Assembly (NCBI GenBank): GCA_043798775.1
Contig: JAZDOL010000052.1
Span: 1 to 31,582, forward strand
Direction: 5' to 3'
Length of the DNA stretch: 31,582 nucleotides
Source: CAZUEG01 sp043798775
Lineage (GTDB): Bacteria; Patescibacteriota; Minisyncoccia; Minisyncoccales; GWA2-46-15
Shown here: in pieces, positions 22,664 to 28,569 of the stretch
Numbering within the stretch: position 1 is the stretch's first letter
Layout: each line of letters begins with the position of its first letter
Notes under the pieces: generated by a model
Databases searched by the model: none
What the model saw: the letters and a program-made list of their open reading frames with translations, nothing else
Told to the model about the DNA's origin: nothing
Made by a program: the position numbers and the translations under genes

Positions 22664-22783
22664 ATGATACATTTCATTATTAAGTTGGTTATCGGTTATC
22701 TTTCTTTTTGTTTTATTGTTTTCGCGGTAGGCGGAATTTGTTTTGGCATAGGAGATTTTTTCGGAGTATACAAAAATAAATAG
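22664..22783 (+). CDS. 39-residue small membrane protein
   Basis: A short frame from the ATG at 22664 to the TAG at 22783. It encodes one strongly hydrophobic helix (IIKLVIGYLSFCFIVFAVGG region) and a short polar tail ending VYKNK. A GAGGA motif lies about 10 nt upstream of the ATG, better than most genes here. It begins 15 nt after the protease stop. It could be a genuine small membrane protein, possibly a toxin-like peptide, or chance. Function unknown. Confidence 0.45.
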   Translation: MIHFIIKLVIGYLSFCFIVFAVGGICFGIGDFFGVYKNK

Positions 22784-22841
22784 AAAGGGTTCATAATAAA
22801 TCATTTTTAATATAGCAGGTATCAGGTAATTTCGTTTTTTT

Positions 22842-22864
22842 AACCGGCAATTGCCGGTTTTTAG
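22842..22864 (+). terminator. Intrinsic terminator (AACCGGC stem), first of three
   Basis: AACCGGC-AATT-GCCGGTT is a perfect hairpin (22842-22859) followed by TTT; a T-run also precedes it, so it could work in both directions. It closes the protease cassette. Its stem is shared with the terminators at 23698 and 24317. Confidence 0.8.
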
Positions 22865-22879
22865 TCGGGAAAATGAAGT

Positions 22880-22907
22880 TTGACATCCGATTAGTTTTTG
22901 TTAAAGT
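22880..22907 (+). promoter_or_regulatory. Promoter of the first HicBA module
   Basis: TTGACA at 22880-22885, a 16-bp spacer and TAAAGT at 22902-22907. The ATG of hicB begins 7 nt after the -10, so the predicted transcript is leaderless or nearly so. Confidence 0.55.
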
Positions 22908-22913
22908 AAAAAT

Positions 22914-23162
22914 ATGACCAAGGCATTTTTAGCGAGAATTAAAAATAATCGATTTCCGGTTTTCGCAGAAAAAGACGAAGACGGTTTTTATGTGGTTGAA
23001 TGTCCGATCTTTCGTGGTTGTTACACTCAAGGAAAAACATTAGATGAAGCGTTGGTGAATATTAGAGAGGTGATTGAACTTTGTTTAGAAGAGAAAGAAA
23101 ATCGAGTGATTCTAGAATCGTATCGGCCGAAAGAGATTAGTTTACACACCATAACCCTTTGA
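22914..23162 (+). CDS. hicB: HicB-like antitoxin (module 1)
   Basis: An 82-residue protein of the HicB partial-RNase-H fold: FPVFAEKDEDGFYVVECPIF and GCYTQGKTLDEALVNIREVI carry the usual pattern of a strand pair, GxxTxGxTxxEAxxN and a helix. It should bind and neutralise the adjoining HicA. No separate C-terminal DNA-binding domain is visible. The order is antitoxin then toxin, the reverse of E. coli hicAB but common elsewhere. The TGA stop is 8 nt before my preferred toxin start. Expression is probably from the promoter at 22880-22907, with little or no leader. Confidence 0.88.
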   Translation: MTKAFLARIKNNRFPVFAEKDEDGFYVVECPIFRGCYTQGKTLDEALVNIREVIELCLEEKENRVILESYRPKEISLHTITL

Positions 23163-23170
23163 GTAAATTC

Positions 23171-23395
23171 GTGTCCAAACTTCCAATTATATCGGCTAAG
23201 TCGGCAATAAAAGTGTTTACGGAAGTTGGCTATCGAGTAGTGAGGCAAAAGGGCAGTCATATCAGATTGTGTCATGATTCAAAAAGACCATTAACCGTCC
23301 CGAATCACAAAATTATTGGCAAGGGTTTGTTAAGAAAACTATTAAGAGACGCCGAGTTATCGGTTGATGAGTTTGTATCTTTGCTCAATAAATAA
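23171..23395 (+). CDS. hicA: HicA mRNA interferase toxin (module 1)
   Basis: A 74-residue HicA with a dsRBD-like fold. VVRQKGSHIRL holds the conserved GSH with catalytic H30. I chose the GTG at 23171, which gives the standard opening MSKLPIISAK; an in-frame TTG at 23159 would add four residues and overlap the hicB stop. HicA cleaves mRNA when free of HicB. The next gene starts 4 nt after its stop, so the cassette probably has three genes. Confidence 0.88.
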   Translation: MSKLPIISAKSAIKVFTEVGYRVVRQKGSHIRLCHDSKRPLTVPNHKIIGKGLLRKLLRDAELSVDEFVSLLNK

Positions 23396-23399
23396 CTAT

Positions 23400-23663
23400 A
23401 TGGAAAAAGAAGAACTTCGGTTCAAGATATCCCAGTTACGGAATGATAAGATTATTTATGCCGTTGAATCCTGCGCCACGAATTTAATTTGTCTATTTAG
23501 TTTCTTTTTTAGTAATCAATATCTCTCGGACTATGTTAGAAATACTGTCAATATCTTTCTCATCGTAATCGCAGTCGGTTATACTGTTTATATGGGTATC
23601 GGCAATGCTTGTCGTTTGAGAGAGGTGAAAGAACTTGAAGTAAGGCTGGAATCTATCAAATAA
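23400..23663 (+). CDS. 87-residue membrane protein attached to the HicBA cassette
   Basis: Starts MEKEELRFKISQLRNDKIIYAVE, so I use the ATG at 23400 rather than the longer frame that overlaps hicA. Two hydrophobic segments (about 23-38 and 45-68, the latter VNIFLIVIAVGYTVYMGIG) are flanked by charged, possibly coiled ends (REVKELEVRLESIK). It is 4 nt downstream of hicA and 34 nt before the next terminator, so it belongs to the same transcript. I do not recognise the family. A membrane partner of the toxin module is a speculation. Confidence 0.65.
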   Translation: MEKEELRFKISQLRNDKIIYAVESCATNLICLFSFFFSNQYLSDYVRNTVNIFLIVIAVGYTVYMGIGNACRLREVKELEVRLESIK

Positions 23664-23697
23664 CATAATAAGACAAGACGTTTGATTTCTTAACGAT

Positions 23698-23720
23698 AAC
23701 CGGCGCTTGAGCCGGTTTTT
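23698..23720 (+). terminator. Intrinsic terminator (AACCGGC stem), second of three
   Basis: AACCGGC-GCTTGA-GCCGGTT followed by TTT. Loop and 3' half are nearly the same as those of the terminator at 24317-24340, which suggests duplication of the cassette boundary. Confidence 0.85.
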
Positions 23721-23735
23721 GGTTGGAGAATAACT

Positions 23736-23764
23736 TTGACTTTGGTTTCCTGCTCTGTTAGCAT
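23736..23764 (+). promoter_or_regulatory. Promoter of the second HicB-HicA-like module
   Basis: TTGACT at 23736-23741, a 17-bp spacer and TAGCAT at 23759-23764; a second -10-like GATAAT lies at 23773-23778. The ATG is at 23787. Confidence 0.45.
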
Positions 23765-23786
23765 ATTAATAGGATAATCTAAACCC

Positions 23787-24059
23787 ATGTCAGAATTTAA
23801 ACTATCAGTTTCTATACTCAAGGAAGGTAAGAGGTATATTGCCTATACTCCGACGCTTGATTTGTCTACTTCAGGTAAAACCTACGAAGAGGCAAAAAAA
23901 CGCTTTGAAGAAATAGTGACGATATTTTTTGAAGAGCTTGTAAAAAAAGGAACTCTGGAAGAGGTCTTGCTTGGTTTGGGGTGGAATAAACTTCAGGCCA
24001 AGTGGAATCCGCCAATAGTAGTTTCGCAGGGCATACAGAATATTAAGATTTTCGCTTAA
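23787..24059 (+). CDS. HicB-like antitoxin (module 2)
   Basis: A 90-residue HicB-fold protein: FKLSVSILKEGKRYIAYTPT, then LDLSTSGKTYEEAKKRFEEIV, i.e. two strands, the STSGKTxEEA turn and a helix. The C-terminal part (WNPPIVVSQGIQNIKIF) has no evident DNA-binding fold. It is clearly diverged from the module-1 HicB, so it is not a recent copy. It is followed 18 nt later by a HicA-like gene and preceded by its own promoter and terminator. Confidence 0.82.
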   Translation: MSEFKLSVSILKEGKRYIAYTPTLDLSTSGKTYEEAKKRFEEIVTIFFEELVKKGTLEEVLLGLGWNKLQAKWNPPIVVSQGIQNIKIFA

Positions 24060-24077
24060 ATTACTATAGCCCGCTTG

Positions 24078-24296
24078 ATGCCAATCAGTTGGAGGAAATT
24101 TGAGAAATTTCTTCTGTTTATTGGTTGTCGGCTGGAAAGGGAAAAAGGCGACCATCGAATTTATTGGCGTGAAGGGTTGAAAAGACCGGTGATCATTCCT
24201 CGTGACAGCGAATTGCCAATATTCGTTATTAGAAATAACTTGCGGGTCTTGAGTATTTCGCCGGAAGAATACCTTGAAATTTTAAGAAGAACTTAA
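24078..24296 (+). CDS. HicA-like toxin (module 2)
   Basis: A 72-residue HicA-type protein starting MPISWRKFEKFLLFIGCRLE. The catalytic region reads EREKGDHRIYW with H26; the usual GSH or GKH is GDH here. I use the ATG at 24078, not the adjacent TTG at 24075. The C-terminus IRNNLRVLSISPEEYLEILR matches the HicA last helix. It is probably an mRNA interferase controlled by the upstream HicB-like protein; the altered motif leaves activity to be tested. Confidence 0.8.
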   Translation: MPISWRKFEKFLLFIGCRLEREKGDHRIYWREGLKRPVIIPRDSELPIFVIRNNLRVLSISPEEYLEILRRT

Positions 24297-24316
24297 GTTT
24301 AATATTAATTGATCGA

Positions 24317-24340
24317 AATTGGCGTTCGAGCCGGTTTTTT
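24317..24340 (+). terminator. Intrinsic terminator (third, G-U variant)
   Basis: AATTGGC-GTTCGA-GCCGGTT pairs fully with two G-U pairs and runs into six T. The 3' half matches the terminator at 23698-23720 almost exactly. Confidence 0.8.
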
Positions 24341-24368
24341 GATAAGATAGAAAATGACTAAATACATT
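24339..24368 (+). promoter_or_regulatory. Possible promoter of the SDR gene
   Basis: TTGATA at 24339-24344, 18-bp spacer, TACATT at 24363-24368; it overlaps the T-run of the upstream terminator. The ATG is at 24398. Confidence 0.35.
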
Positions 24369-24397
24369 TTACATGGCGGTAATTTAAGAAATAACCT

Positions 24398-25150
24398 ATG
24401 AAAAATATATTGCTAATCGGTGCTTCTGGCGGAATAGGAAATAAGGTCGCAGAGCTTTTACTGGAAGAAAAACTTAACATAATCGGTACCTATTTTCAGC
24501 ATCCAGAAAGGATCAAAAATTTAAAAAAATTAGGCAATTTTGTTGATCGTTTTGTCGATATAAGAGACATAGAATCAATAAAAAATTTGCACGGGTTTGT
24601 TGAAAAAAAATTCACAGAATTATTTGCGGTAGTGAATTGCTCCGGCATAGTAGATTTTGAGGGCAAGGATCAGGAAAAAGATTTCGAAATATGGAACAAA
24701 ATTATTGCTACTAATCTATCGGGTAACTATTATCTCGCAAAAATATTTTATGATCTTCTTTCCAAGGAAGGTCGTTTTATTATGACCAGCTCAACCGACG
24801 CCTACTTTGGAGGAGCGATTACCGCCAGTTACGCCGCAAGCAAAGCCGGAGTCAATTCTTTGACCAAGCCCCTTTCCCTTTTGTTTCAGGATAAAAAAAT
24901 ATCGGTTAATTCAATTGCTCCCGGGTGGGTAATGACGCCGATGGCGAAAATTAATGGCAGTGAGTTTCTTGATAAAGTGGCTTCTATTAATCCTCTAAAA
25001 AGAAACGCTTTTCCAAAAGACATTGCCGGTTTGGTCAAGTTTCTTCTTTCAGAGAATGCAAGTTATATCAATGGTCAAGTTATTTCCATTGAGGGCGGTT
25101 ATACTAACCAAGACCCAACGCTATTGTTAGAGCAAGACATTCAGGGTTAA
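24398..25150 (+). CDS. Short-chain dehydrogenase/reductase (FabG-like)
   Basis: A 250-residue classical SDR. The NAD(P)-binding GASGGIG is at 8-14, NCSG at 80-83 replaces the usual NNAG, the catalytic serine lies in MTSSTDAYFGG (131/132), and Y145 and K149 form the YxxxK pair in SYAASKAG. The C-terminal GQVISIEGG block is usual for FabG-like enzymes. It reduces a keto group on an unknown substrate. It lies between the HicA-like gene and metG and has its own possible promoter. Confidence 0.92.
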   Translation: MKNILLIGASGGIGNKVAELLLEEKLNIIGTYFQHPERIKNLKKLGNFVDRFVDIRDIESIKNLHGFVEKKFTELFAVVNCSGIVDFEGKDQEKDFEIWNKIIATNLSGNYYLAKIFYDLLSKEGRFIMTSSTDAYFGGAITASYAASKAGVNSLTKPLSLLFQDKKISVNSIAPGWVMTPMAKINGSEFLDKVASINPLKRNAFPKDIAGLVKFLLSENASYINGQVISIEGGYTNQDPTLLLEQDIQG

Positions 25151-25177
25151 ATAATACTATCGCTCAACTTCAATTTT

Positions 25178-26905
25178 ATGTCCAAAATTAGAAAAATTTC
25201 TTCCAAACCTAGAAAGGTTTATATCGGGGTTGCCTGGCCGTATGTTAACGACGTTTTTCACTTGGGCAATCTGGCGGGGGCATATCTGCCACCGGATATT
25301 TTTAGCCGTTTTCATAAATTATCAGGAAATAAGGTGATGATGGTGTCCGGCTCGGATTACCACGGAACGCCCACAACAATAAGGGCGGAAAAAGAAGGAG
25401 TCAGCCCGATTGAGATTGCCAATCGCTATCATAAATCAGACGTGGAATATCTGAAGCGTTTTCGCATCGAATATAGCTTATATACATCTACTCACACAAA
25501 AAATCATTTTGCCGTTACTCAAGAAATGTTTTTGCGACTGATGAAGAACGGTTATATTAAGATTCTAAAAACAAAACAATTATACTCTCTATCTAGCGGT
25601 AAGTTTCTGCAAGACCGATATATTGAAGGAGAATGTCCGTATTGCCACGATAAAGGAGCGCGCGGCGATCAATGCGAAAAATGCGGGCGGGTATTAGATG
25701 CCCTTGAGCTGATAAATCCCATTTCCAAAGTTGATAAAAGCCCGTTAATTCCTAAAGAAACGGAAAATTATTTTCTTGATCTGGAAAAATTGCAAAAACA
25801 AATTAAAAAATGGCTGATATCAAGAAAGAATTGGCGATCATGGGTTAAAAAGGAGGCGTTGGGCTGGGTAAATGAGGGGCTAAAGCCGCGGGCGATCACT
25901 CGCGATTTAAATTATGGGATTCCTTTGCCAATCAATAAAATCCCCAAAAACCAGCGAATCGAGAATATAAAAGAAAAAGTGTTCTATGTGTGGTTTGAAG
26001 CGGTAATCGGGTATTATTCGGCGGCAATAGAGTATTCCAAAAAAATCAAACATCCGAATGAATGGAAAGAATATTTTTACAAAAAAGACGGAGAAACATA
26101 TTATTTTGTCGGTCAGGACAATTTGGTTTTTCATACTATCAACTGGCCGGCGCAATTAATGGCTTACGATAAACAGATTAATTTACCGGTTAACGTTTTT
26201 GTTAATAAATTCTTGCTTTTAGAAGGCGAAAAAATGAGCAAGAGCCGGGGTTGGTATTTAAGCAATGAAGAATTATTAAACAGTTATACAAGCGATAGTT
26301 TGCGGTTTTACCTTTCGCTAAATATGCCGGAATCAAAGGAGTTTAGCTTTAACTGGGCGGATTTTATCGGAGCAAATAATAATGTGCTGGTAGCGAAAAT
26401 CGGCAATTTGGTCCATCGGGTTTTAACAATTACTAAAAATAATTTCGGAAACGATATAATCCTTAAAACCGCCGTATCGAAAGCAGTAAAAGCGCGGATT
26501 GAAAAAACTTATAAATTCACGAGCGCTAATATTGATAAAGGAAATTTTAAAGAATCATTGCAGGAAATAGTTGATCTGGCGGCTTACGGCAACCAGCAAT
26601 TCGATAAATATCAGCCGTGGAGATTAGTTAAAACCGATAAAAAGAAAGCAATGTTAGCGATTGGTGATTGTCTGGCAATAATTATTAACTTGCGGATTCT
26701 CCTTTATCCGTTTCTGCCCGACACCGGCGAACAATTGTCTATATTGATAGGTCTTTTGAAAATATCCACAAAGCCGGGATTAGATCAATGGAAATACGAA
26801 ATACCAAAAAAGATTGATATCGCCGAAAACTTTAAACCATTATTCCCGAAGATTCCCGAGGAGATGATTGAAATAGAACTGACGAAATTAAAAAGAAATA
26901 ATTAA
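25178..26905 (+). CDS. metG: Methionyl-tRNA synthetase
   Basis: A 575-residue class Ia enzyme charging tRNA-Met. YIGVAWPYVNDVFHLGN carries HIGH-like HLGN at 28-31; the zinc knuckle CPYC ... CEKCG is at about 150-170; KMSKS is at about 351-355 in EGEKMSKSRGWYL. The anticodon-binding helical domain follows (FNWADFIGANNNVLVAKIGN ...). No C-terminal EMAPII-like tRNA-binding domain is attached. VSGSDYHGTPTT is the expected core segment. A basic 10-residue N-terminal extension precedes the core. Confidence 0.96.
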   Translation: MSKIRKISSKPRKVYIGVAWPYVNDVFHLGNLAGAYLPPDIFSRFHKLSGNKVMMVSGSDYHGTPTTIRAEKEGVSPIEIANRYHKSDVEYLKRFRIEYSLYTSTHTKNHFAVTQEMFLRLMKNGYIKILKTKQLYSLSSGKFLQDRYIEGECPYCHDKGARGDQCEKCGRVLDALELINPISKVDKSPLIPKETENYFLDLEKLQKQIKKWLISRKNWRSWVKKEALGWVNEGLKPRAITRDLNYGIPLPINKIPKNQRIENIKEKVFYVWFEAVIGYYSAAIEYSKKIKHPNEWKEYFYKKDGETYYFVGQDNLVFHTINWPAQLMAYDKQINLPVNVFVNKFLLLEGEKMSKSRGWYLSNEELLNSYTSDSLRFYLSLNMPESKEFSFNWADFIGANNNVLVAKIGNLVHRVLTITKNNFGNDIILKTAVSKAVKARIEKTYKFTSANIDKGNFKESLQEIVDLAAYGNQQFDKYQPWRLVKTDKKKAMLAIGDCLAIIINLRILLYPFLPDTGEQLSILIGLLKISTKPGLDQWKYEIPKKIDIAENFKPLFPKIPEEMIEIELTKLKRNN

Positions 26906-26916
26906 TAATAAATCTA

Positions 26917-26945
26917 TTGACAAAATGATCCCGAATTAATATTAT
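26917..26945 (+). promoter_or_regulatory. Near-consensus sigma-70 promoter of the AbrB-RelE module
   Basis: TTGACA at 26917-26922, a 17-bp spacer and TATTAT at 26940-26945. It is the same -35, spacing and -10 as the promoter at 11341-11369. Two direct AAAGAAGT repeats lie between it and the ATG and may be operator bases. Confidence 0.8.
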
Positions 26946-26984
26946 ATTGGTAAAGAAGTAAAGAAGTAAAACTATAATAACATT

Positions 26985-27269
26985 ATGCTTACCACTCGCA
27001 TTAGCCCCAAAAAACAAATTACCATCCCCACCGCGCTTTTCGATGAACTTGGGTTAGAAATAGGAGATCATCTAGAGGTAAATATCGAACGGGAAAAACT
27101 CATTTTTACCCCCAAAAAGCTTATTTCAAAAGATCAGCTTTGGTTTTGGAGCAACGGTTGGCAAAATAAAGAAAAAGAAGCCGGGAAAAATATCAGAGAG
27201 AAAAAAATTACCGGACCTTTTTCTTCCGGAAAAGCGTTGGTAAAATCGCTTAAATCCAGAAAATCTTAG
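26985..27269 (+). CDS. AbrB/SpoVT-domain antitoxin
   Basis: A 94-residue protein with an N-terminal AbrB domain (TTRISPKKQITIPTALFDEL and GLEIGDHLEVNIEREKLIF, 1-45) and a charged tail containing WFWSNGWQNKEKEAGKNI, of the kind that binds the toxin. It is 30 nt upstream of a RelE-like toxin gene, completing a type II module. It probably represses the strong promoter upstream. The pairing of AbrB-type antitoxin with a RelE-type toxin is a known mixed combination. Confidence 0.87.
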   Translation: MLTTRISPKKQITIPTALFDELGLEIGDHLEVNIEREKLIFTPKKLISKDQLWFWSNGWQNKEKEAGKNIREKKITGPFSSGKALVKSLKSRKS

Positions 27270-27299
27270 ATTGAAAGAAGAAGATTTTTAACTCAAAAA

Positions 27300-27560
27300 A
27301 TGAAAGTTTTTTACGCCAAGACGTTTAAAAAAGATTTTCAGGAATTATCTCAAGAAATTAAATTAATAACTCAAAAAAAGTTGGAGCTTTTCGTGAACGA
27401 TTTTCGTCATCCCTCCTTAAGAATAAAAAAGATGGAAGGATTGAATAATATCTGGGAAGGAAGAATTAATGATAATTACCGTTTTACTTTTCAAGTTGAC
27501 GGCGATATCTGTATTCTTCGCCGTATCGGCAGCCATAATATCCTTAAAAAAGAAAAATAA
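27300..27560 (+). CDS. RelE/ParE superfamily toxin
   Basis: An 86-residue protein with the compact RelE fold: KVFYAKTFKKDFQELSQEIK, a helix, then IKKMEGLNNIWEGRINDNYR and FTFQVDGDICILRRIGSHN. The basic/aromatic residues of the last strands (R and Y of NDNYR, RRIGSH) resemble mRNA interferases such as YafQ and RelE. It likely cuts mRNA on the ribosome; ParE-type gyrase poisoning cannot be excluded. It is followed by a long hairpin at 27583-27617. Confidence 0.88.
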   Translation: MKVFYAKTFKKDFQELSQEIKLITQKKLELFVNDFRHPSLRIKKMEGLNNIWEGRINDNYRFTFQVDGDICILRRIGSHNILKKEK

Positions 27561-27582
27561 ATTGTCCCGATAGTTGTTTTCG

Positions 27583-27617
27583 AACAATCTCCCGGGAACA
27601 GTTTTCGGGAGATTGTT
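27583..27617 (+). terminator. Hairpin after the RelE module
   Basis: AACAATCTCCCG (27583-27594) and CGGGAGATTGTT (27606-27617) form a perfect 12-bp stem with an 11-nt loop. Only a short T-run follows, so termination efficiency is uncertain. It lies between relE-like and tatD. Confidence 0.6.
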
Positions 27618-27649
27618 TACGACATCGCAAGTCGTGAAAATTAATCGAT

Positions 27650-28483
27650 ATGTTTGATACTCATGCTCATATAAATTTTAATGCTTTTAAAGAAGATGCC
27701 GACGAAGTGATTCGCCGGTCGCTTTTAGGCGGGGTAGGGATAATCAACGTTGGTTCGAATTACGATACCAGCAAAGCCGCGATTGAATTGGCGGAAAAAT
27801 ATCCAAACGATATTTACGCCGCTGTTGGCTTGCATCCGATTCATTTAGCGAAAGGAGTATTCAAAATGAAGATGGACGAAGAAGAAATGGCAAACGACAA
27901 AGATGAACCGGTTGATTTTGATAAATTCCGAGAGTTAATATTATCATCAAAAAAAGTCGTGGCGGTCGGCGAAATCGGTCTGGACTATTATTATCGGCCA
28001 AAAACAAAAACCCGAATGGAAGAATTCAAGTCTCGGCAAAAAGAGGCGCTACTGGCGCAGATGGAAATAGCCGATGATTTAAGACTGCCGGTTATCTTCC
28101 ATTGCCGTTCTGCCCACGAAGATTTGATAAATCTTCTTAAATCATCAATCATCAATCATCAATCATCAATCACGGGTGTTCTTCATTGTTTTACGGGGAA
28201 TTGGGAAGAGGCGCAGCAATATCTTGAATTAGGACTATACCTTGGGCTTAACGGGATTATCGATAAGCTTGACCTTGCAGAGACAATTACCAAGATGCCA
28301 CTCGATAAAATGCTGGTTGAAACTGATTGTCCGTATCTTGCGCCTAGAGAATTAGGGGATATCCGCAACGAACCGGTTAATGTTAAATATGTGCTAAAGA
28401 AAATTGCCCAACTGCGGAAAATAAGTTATGAAGAATTAGAAGAGATTACTACCGATAATGCTAAAAAACTGTTTAAAATATGA
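27650..28483 (+). CDS. tatD: TatD family metal-dependent DNase
   Basis: A 277-residue TIM-barrel hydrolase. Metal ligands are clear: HAH in DTHAHIN (N-terminus), E in GEIGLDYYY, H in VIFHCRSAHEDL, H in GVLHCFTG and D in LVETDCPYLAP. Family members act as 3'-5' exonucleases or AP-site DNases in repair. An unusual loop (about 164-175, KSSIINHQSSIT) is encoded by about four and a half 7-bp repeats, and an acidic insertion (KMDEEEMANDKDEPVD) follows LAKGVF. The stop overlaps the next ORF as ATGA. Confidence 0.94.
   Translation: MFDTHAHINFNAFKEDADEVIRRSLLGGVGIINVGSNYDTSKAAIELAEKYPNDIYAAVGLHPIHLAKGVFKMKMDEEEMANDKDEPVDFDKFRELILSSKKVVAVGEIGLDYYYRPKTKTRMEEFKSRQKEALLAQMEIADDLRLPVIFHCRSAHEDLINLLKSSIINHQSSITGVLHCFTGNWEEAQQYLELGLYLGLNGIIDKLDLAETITKMPLDKMLVETDCPYLAPRELGDIRNEPVNVKYVLKKIAQLRKISYEELEEITTDNAKKLFKI
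28141..28172 (+). repeat. Tandem 7-bp repeat (ATCATCA) inside tatD
   Basis: Four full ATCATCA units (28141-28168) plus a partial unit. The unit length is not a multiple of three, so gain or loss of one unit would shift the tatD frame. Confidence 0.9.
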
Positions 28484-28569
28484 ACCCCTACGAGCCGCAA
28501 AAAATTGAATCAGAGTGGCCCCGAATAAATTTTTCCTCGAAAAATTCTACGGGACAAGCAAACGTATGA
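28480..28569 (+). CDS. 29-codon ORF bridging tatD and leuS (LeuS N-terminus-like)
   Basis: The frame starts at an ATG that overlaps the tatD stop (ATGA) and stops with a TGA that overlaps the leuS ATG (ATGA). Its first residues, NPYEPQKIESEW, resemble the LeuS opening YNPQEIEPKW (6 of 10 aligned positions identical). After about residue 14 it becomes unlike a synthetase. It may be a leader peptide that couples translation, or a remnant of a duplicated or displaced leuS/valS start. Function unknown. Confidence 0.5.
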   Translation: MNPYEPQKIESEWPRINFSSKNSTGQANV

